Below are positions 45,049 to 49,000 of a DNA stretch of 49,000 nucleotides, one piece after another. Below the pieces are notes generated by a model. That model was not told where the DNA came from. It was given only the letters and a program-made list of their open reading frames with translations, and did no database searches. The position numbers were made by a program, and so were the translations under genes. The DNA comes from Eubacteriales bacterium. GTDB lineage: Bacteria; Bacillota; Clostridia; Lachnospirales; Lachnospiraceae. Where the stretch lies: the NCBI GenBank assembly GCA_030536755.1, contig JAUNPJ010000020.1, positions 1-49,000 on the forward strand, in the 5' to 3' direction. Every line of letters begins with the position of its first letter. Within the stretch, counting starts at the first letter, position 1.

Positions 45049-46199
45049 GGCAGTTCTGTCCCCATTTCTTCTGCAATTTCTCTGACCGCCGCAATCGCAT
45101 GGTCAATCTCTTCTTCCGTATTAAAATAAGAAAAACTGAAACGCACTGCGCCCTGGCGAACCGTTTTCAGCGTCTCATGCATCAGCGGTGCGCAGTGTGC
45201 CCCTGCACGGACACAAATCTCATAATCCTCCCAGAGAATATCACTGATCTGCGCAGAATCTTCTTCCCCGATATTCAACGTTACGATGGATGTTCGCATT
45301 TCAGATTCTGTATCTCCGTACAAAATCACGCCGGGAATGTTTTTCACACCGTTAAGAAAACGCCGCGCCAGAGCGCGCTCGCGCTTTCCAATCTCCTCGA
45401 CACCCGTTTCCAGCAAAAAAGTAAGTGCCGCATTCAGCCCCGCAATTCCATGGCCATTCACTGTTCCTGCTTCCAGTGCCGTCGGCATCACAGAAGGATG
45501 TTCCCGGTCGAAACTGTGAACGCCGCTGCCGCCCACCTTGAACGGTAAAATTTCTATTCCCTCTCGAACATAAATACCTCCTGTCCCCTGTGGGCCCATC
45601 AATCCTTTATGCCCCGTGAAACACAGCACATCAATACCCATCTCCTCCACCAAGATTGGTATGGCTCCCGCTGTCTGAGAGGCATCCACCACAAGCAGCA
45701 GATTATGCCGTCTGGTAAATTCTGCGATTCGCAAAAGGTCTGTGATATTTCCGGTCAGGTTTGATGCATGCGTGATCACAACAGCTTTTGTATTGCTTCT
45801 GTAAAGTCCTTCCAGACTGTCATACTCCATTCTCCCTTTCGCATCTGCCTGCAAAAAGGAAATCTCGACACCCTGCTTTTCCATGCGATACAGTGGCCTT
45901 AACACAGAATTATGCTCGCAGACACTGGTGATCACATGATCTCCCGGCTGAAACAATCCACAGATTGCCGTATTCAATGATTCCGTCGCATTGCAGCAAA
46001 ATGCAATTCTTGATGCATCGGAAATTCCAAATAAATCTGCCAGCTTCTGTCTTGTGTCATAGATTAGCCGGGCAGCGTTTAACGTCGGTGCATGAGCACC
46101 GCGTCCGGCATTTCCAATCGTTCCAAAAGACTGATAAACCGCCTCTGCAACCTGAGGCGGTTTGTGAAAAGAAGTGGCGGCATGGTCAAAATACATCAT
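45045..46199 (-). CDS. Cysteine desulfurase-like class V aminotransferase
   Basis: A 384-aa PLP enzyme of the NifS/CsdB type, removing sulfur or selenium from (seleno)cysteine to form a persulfide/selenide. The PLP Lys198 lies in CFTGHKGLMGPQGTGG, the YFDHAATS N-terminus is typical, and the putative catalytic Cys336 lies in RAGAHCAPLM. It overlaps yedF upstream and the DUF3343 gene downstream by 4 nt each. Sulfur versus selenium preference is not readable from sequence. Confidence 0.87.
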   Translation of the reverse strand: MMYFDHAATSFHKPPQVAEAVYQSFGTIGNAGRGAHAPTLNAARLIYDTRQKLADLFGISDASRIAFCCNATESLNTAICGLFQPGDHVITSVCEHNSVLRPLYRMEKQGVEISFLQADAKGRMEYDSLEGLYRSNTKAVVITHASNLTGNITDLLRIAEFTRRHNLLLVVDASQTAGAIPILVEEMGIDVLCFTGHKGLMGPQGTGGIYVREGIEILPFKVGGSGVHSFDREHPSVMPTALEAGTVNGHGIAGLNAALTFLLETGVEEIGKRERALARRFLNGVKNIPGVILYGDTESEMRTSIVTLNIGEEDSAQISDILWEDYEICVRAGAHCAPLMHETLKTVRQGAVRFSFSYFNTEEEIDHAIAAVREIAEEMGTELP

Positions 46200-46798
46200 G
46201 GCTTCACCAACAGACTTGCCTTTGTCATTTTTTCCACAATGACGTACATATTAGTCACACTTCCCACCTGGAGCTTCTCCGCCAAACCATAGTGATTCAG
46301 ACAAGTTCCGCAGGTAAGGATTTCCACACCCTGTGCTTCCATAGATTTGAGGTCTTCCAGTGTCGGCGCATCCTCACAGGTCAGTTTTGCCCCGCCATTA
46401 TAAAACAGGATTGTCGAAGGAAGGCTTTCCTGCTGTGTCAGCGCATAGATAAACCCCTTCATCAGAAGTTTTCCGAGATCTTCATCTCCCTCTCCCATTG
46501 TTTCCGATGCAATCACAACCACCGTATTGTTTCTGGCATCCGGTGTACATACAACTGGTGTCTCTTCTGCTTTGCTTTCTCCATCCACAGTAATAATCAC
46601 CTGATACTTTCCTTCTTCCAGTTTGCAGGATTTCACTGCACACTGTTTTTCTTTCGCCATTTTTGTCAGATTCTGTACGGCGATCTCATTGTCTACCAGC
46701 ACTTCGATCTCACCGGCGCCCTGAAGTCCGTTCATTGCCTTGATTGTTTTAACAACCGGAATCGGGCAGGCATCTCCCATTGCATTTACCTGTATCAT
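46196..46798 (-). CDS. yedF: Sulfurtransferase-like selenium metabolism protein YedF
   Basis: A 200-aa two-domain protein: an N-terminal TusA-like domain (about 1-70, with the CPIPV Cys near residue 11) and a C-terminal DsrE-like domain (about 95-190) holding a Cys-Gly-Thr-Cys pair (LTCGTCLNHYG). YedF is found beside selenium genes in many anaerobes and is thought to handle persulfide or selenide. Three ATGs occur in tandem; the third (46796-46798) has AAGGA at good spacing, so I start there. It is the first gene of the Se/S plus double-cubane operon. Confidence 0.85.
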   Translation of the reverse strand: MIQVNAMGDACPIPVVKTIKAMNGLQGAGEIEVLVDNEIAVQNLTKMAKEKQCAVKSCKLEEGKYQVIITVDGESKAEETPVVCTPDARNNTVVVIASETMGEGDEDLGKLLMKGFIYALTQQESLPSTILFYNGGAKLTCEDAPTLEDLKSMEAQGVEILTCGTCLNHYGLAEKLQVGSVTNMYVIVEKMTKASLLVKP

Positions 46799-46842
46799 CA
46801 TCATTCCTTCTTTCTTTTCATTCTTGTATCTGCTCTATGGTT

Positions 46843-46854
46843 CTGAACAGTTAC
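46843..46854. repeat. Solo 12-nt end of the structured element family
   Basis: CTGAACAGTTAC is identical to the 15309-15320 end of element A, in the leader of yedF and in the same orientation relative to the downstream gene. No other part of the element is present. Chance occurrence is possible. Confidence 0.35.
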
Positions 46855-46867
46855 AAATTCTTTCTTT

Positions 46868-46897
46868 ATCATAGCATTTTTGTCGTTTCTTATCCAA
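46868..46897 (-). promoter_or_regulatory. Candidate promoter of the yedF operon
   Basis: TTGGAT (46892-46897) and TATGAT (46868-46873) are 18 nt apart on the minus strand, placing transcription start near 46861. Confidence 0.4.
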
Positions 46898-46944
46898 TTA
46901 TTTATAGAAACTATTTTTCTCTTTTTATAGATTTCATCTATAAA

Positions 46945-47586
46945 TCAGCCGTCCATACCAAATGTGGAACCTTTCAGCTTCAAACCTGCCACCTCAGCCA
47001 GACGATACAACGCCTCCATGGCAATGGAAACCGTGCTCTCCACATGAATAAAATCCGTGGCACTGTAATCAAACAGAATGTTTGCCTGTGCGGAAAATTC
47101 TTCATCCTCATCCCAGAAAGAGATTCGCACGGGAATACAGTCAAATGATTTCAGTTCATATCCTACATCACCATGCCTCAGCTTTGTTCCGCCAAGCTGG
47201 ATACAGGCCTGTTCCAACGCTTCTGCATGCCCTGCAAAGGTAGCCGCCAGCGGCTCCAACACCCCTTTTTGAAAAGCAGGAGCAAATGGAGATGCGCCTC
47301 GAAGATCACGAAACGGCACCCAGCGTCCCGTCAGTGATGCATATTCCTTACAATAGCCAAGCAATGTATACACATTTAATTTTGTCGTATTGCCGACAGG
47401 CCTGTCATCCTCCATCGCATTAATTTCTCCCGTTGCTTTCTGGATTCCAAGCTTTCGCCCAAACAGGTACAATGTCAGATATTGCCCCTCCTCTTTCAGT
47501 TCCGCTAATTTCTCCATCAATTCTGTGACATTCATCTTTAAAAATTTTTCACTCCACTCCTGGCAGAGTTTTGTATAATTCGACAA
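46945..47586 (-). CDS. DUF3786 domain protein
   Basis: A 213-aa protein of the DUF3786 family, of unknown function, seen in anaerobes. It contains NTTKLNVYTLLGYCKEYAS (about 66-84), a YLFGRKLGI segment and a C-terminal LFDYSATDFIHVESTVSIA. The start is TTG (47584-47586), abutting the barstar stop, with GGGGAGG inside the end of the barstar gene, so translation is probably coupled. The link to the nuclease/inhibitor pair is positional only. Confidence 0.75.
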   Translation of the reverse strand: MSNYTKLCQEWSEKFLKMNVTELMEKLAELKEEGQYLTLYLFGRKLGIQKATGEINAMEDDRPVGNTTKLNVYTLLGYCKEYASLTGRWVPFRDLRGASPFAPAFQKGVLEPLAATFAGHAEALEQACIQLGGTKLRHGDVGYELKSFDCIPVRISFWDEDEEFSAQANILFDYSATDFIHVESTVSIAMEALYRLAEVAGLKLKGSTFGMDG

Positions 47587-47877
47587 CTACCATTCCTCCC
47601 CTTCCGGAAAGATGGTCAGAAGCTCCAGAAGTTCATTTTCTTCCACAGCATCCTCACACACTTTCCATACCTTCTTGATATATTCCTTCATTATGTCATC
47701 AGGAAAGCTGTCCAGGTCAAATTCCAAAAACAGTTCCTCGGTACTCTCTGTCAGACAATCATACAGCGCAGACAAATTTTCCCCATAATAGTCCGGAAAA
47801 TCCAGCTCTGTCCTGATATATTCCTGCAATTCTTCCGGTGTGTAAAATTCACTGCTCACAATGCTCAACTCTTTCAT
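47587..47877 (-). CDS. Barstar-like ribonuclease inhibitor
   Basis: A 96-aa barstar-family inhibitor. The core LDFPDYYGENLSALYDCLTE aligns with barstar around the barnase-binding helix: barstar Asp39 corresponds to Asp40 here, but barstar Asp35 corresponds to Ser36. It sits directly downstream of the barnase-like gene and shares its strand, the usual immunity arrangement. ATG at 47875-47877 with GAGGAG 7 nt upstream; an upstream in-frame start would overlap the nuclease gene. Confidence 0.88.
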   Translation of the reverse strand: MKELSIVSSEFYTPEELQEYIRTELDFPDYYGENLSALYDCLTESTEELFLEFDLDSFPDDIMKEYIKKVWKVCEDAVEENELLELLTIFPEGEEW

Positions 47878-47888
47878 ATGATTTCTCC

Positions 47889-48476
47889 TCAATATAACTG
47901 TTCAAATGTTTTGTAGTGATCTCCTGTATAATAAATCAGCCCATCGTTCGAGAACACAATGCGTTCTGCACCCCGATATCCACCGGTATAGTTGATATCA
48001 CATTCTGTCCAGGTTCTTCCCGCGGCATCCGGCAGCTGACCATCATAATTCTTAAATTCACTTCCACCGATACTCATGCCGGGAAGCACCTCATCGAGAT
48101 TTCCCTCTTTGCTGTCCCATCCGGCTTTTCTTGCTTTTGTCTTGGAGATAAAATTGTCCGGCAAATGGCCATAGGTATGAATGTACAGCGCCACTTCCTC
48201 CTTACTTGTGTATGTGCCATCCTCTGATACCGATACAGTCGATGCTGCCTGTGAATCCTCTCCGGACACAGACAACTCCGACGATGATTGTTCTGATTCA
48301 TCCGATATATCCGCCGTTTCCTCTTCTACTGCTTCCGTTTCTCCAGAAACCGTCTGTTCTGTCTCTACATTCTGATTGTCCTGCTGATAAGATTCCACCC
48401 GGTATCCGCCAAAGACCACTACCAGAACGGAAAGCAAAACCAACAGAAAATTCTTTAATTTTTTCATCCTATACAT
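47889..48476 (-). CDS. Membrane-tethered or secreted barnase-like ribonuclease
   Basis: A 195-aa barnase-family guanyl-specific RNase. An N-terminal hydrophobic helix (about 7-25) is followed by a Glu/Ser/Thr-rich linker (30-88), then the nuclease domain (about 90-195). All catalytic residues align with barnase: Lys112 (Lys27), Glu158 (Glu73), Arg168 and Arg172 (Arg83, Arg87) and His187 (His102). Barnase Arg59 corresponds to Tyr144. The N-terminus could be a signal peptide or anchor; no lipobox is seen. It starts at ATG 48474-48476 with GGAGGG close upstream. Paired with the barstar-like gene. Confidence 0.93.
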   Translation of the reverse strand: MYRMKKLKNFLLVLLSVLVVVFGGYRVESYQQDNQNVETEQTVSGETEAVEEETADISDESEQSSSELSVSGEDSQAASTVSVSEDGTYTSKEEVALYIHTYGHLPDNFISKTKARKAGWDSKEGNLDEVLPGMSIGGSEFKNYDGQLPDAAGRTWTECDINYTGGYRGAERIVFSNDGLIYYTGDHYKTFEQLY

Positions 48477-48503
48477 TTCCCTCCATCATTTTATTTGATC
48501 CAA

Positions 48504-48700
48504 AATTCCTGTTTGTCGAGTTGGTCGTATGTGCACCACTTTCCTGGTCAACGTAACACTTTCAAACGGCACAGTTTTCGGTTCCTTATTTCCGGAGTCT
48601 TTCCACATGACCGCCACTCGCCCGGGAGGGATACCACCGCACAGGCATGTCGATTTTCTTGCTTTTTCTGCGCCGCTTATGGATTGCTCTTGACGCGAAC
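48504..48700. repeat. Right copy of the long inverted repeat
   Basis: Reverse-complement match to 1-188, with mismatches and small indels, upstream of the barnase-like gene. The strongest stretch is at about 48640-48700, where nearly every base matches. Confidence 0.8.
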
Positions 48701-48827
48701 TCGCGCTTTGCGCTCAAACAGTGCGTCGCGAGCAATCGCTATGCTCGAAAAATCTGCGAAAATTTCTCCAAATGCCTGTGCGGTGGTATCCCTCCCGGAC
48801 GAGCACGGTCATGCGGAAAACTCCTAC
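48594..48827. repeat. Imperfect large stem, two G+C-rich arms
   Basis: The arm at 48594-48649 is inverted at 48774-48827 (GGTGGTATCCCTCCC in one arm, GGGAGGGATACCACC in the other), with about 125 nt between. The arms match about 80-85 % by eye. This duplicates the G+C-rich core seen in the repeat at 1-188, so the core occurs three times in the window. Confidence 0.7.
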
Positions 48828-49000
48828 ATTTTTGCAAACAACACAAATTTTAAACCTGTAAAACTGCGTATTTCCCTCTGTCTGATATACATTTCCACAA
48901 AAGATATCGCCAACAAAGTAGAACAGCCATTTGCACAAATCGACCACCTTCCGAAATCAAAGTGCAGGTTTGTCCGCTTGTTCCGGCAGACCTTTGGCAG

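Larger units (their letters stand above)
48477..49000. other. Gene-free stretch with repeats
   Basis: A 524-nt region between the barnase-like gene start and the window end. Besides the repeats listed above, I see no convincing coding sequence or RNA gene. Its base composition is mixed: the repeat cores are G+C-rich and the last 160 nt are ordinary. Confidence 0.6.

Noticed and set aside
1-48700. Composite transposon or integrative element bounded by the inverted repeat
   Set aside because: The enclosed genes are mostly core housekeeping genes and no transposase, integrase or conjugation gene is present.
48957-48998. A short minus-strand frame ending in LPEQADKPAL and a stop
   Set aside because: Only 13 codons are visible before the window edge; it could be the end of a gene outside the window but there is no way to support it.

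Overview
The window is a dense, low-to-moderate GC chromosomal segment from a Gram-positive anaerobe, most likely a Lachnospiraceae member (Blautia/Ruminococcus/Dorea-like). The pointers are AGGAGG ribosome-binding sites, frequent GTG/TTG starts, uncharacterised families typical of that group (DUF4317, DUF1292, DUF5662, DUF3786), a Clostridia-type nusA-infB-pnp segment, rubredoxin, an anaerobic ribonucleotide-reductase activase and a double-cubane-type reductase. Genus is inference. No tRNA, rRNA, CRISPR array, phage gene or transposase was seen.

Layout. (1) 212-9399, all minus: glf, an unknown gene, an M16 peptidase, era, recO, a DUF4317 gene and an arylsulfate sulfotransferase lipoprotein, nearly gapless and read from one good promoter in front of glf. 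(2) 9587-13500, plus, divergent from glf: three polytopic membrane proteins, probably for surface glycan; the last two look like halves of one protein. (3) 13606-15147, minus: a Na+/proline-type symporter. (4) 15396-20189, minus: ClC transporter, exonuclease III, a GH13 protein that has lost its catalytic residues, and a DUF5662 gene. (5) 20463-22741: a DUF1292 gene (plus), then fabV with a FabT-like box, dut and nrdG (minus). (6) 22761-34167, minus: rimP-nusA-rnpM-ylxQ-infB-rbfA-nrnA-truB-ribF-rpsO-pnp-nrdG-dut, the transcription/translation/RNA-processing supercluster. (7) 34307-38490, minus: parE-parC. (8) 38685-42764: a small membrane protein and an M20 peptidase (plus), purA (minus), a LysR regulator and rubredoxin (plus). 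(9) 42854-46804, minus: yedF, a cysteine-desulfurase-like gene, a DUF3343 Se/S-carrier-like gene, a double-cubane reductase and its activase. (10) 46945-48476, minus: barnase-like RNase, barstar-like inhibitor and a DUF3786 gene.

The two most interesting signals are these. First, a pair of 143-nt elements (15178-15320 and 20214-20356) lies, in the same orientation, directly upstream of the ribosome-binding sites of two ion-transport genes. Their unpaired segments are identical, while the stems differ by compensatory changes. For the second copy a strong promoter starts transcription about 10 nt before the element, so it is a 5' leader. It is either an undescribed structured leader RNA or a MITE-like mobile element that inserts into leaders. 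Second, one tight operon couples a Se/S-handling module (YedF, desulfurase-like enzyme, DUF3343) to a nitrogenase-like double-cubane reductase and its ATP-driven activase, which suggests a reductase whose substrate or cofactor involves sulfur or selenium.

The ends of the window (1-188 and 48504-48700) are copies of one repeat in inverted orientation, so the whole 48-kb block is bracketed by an inverted repeat.
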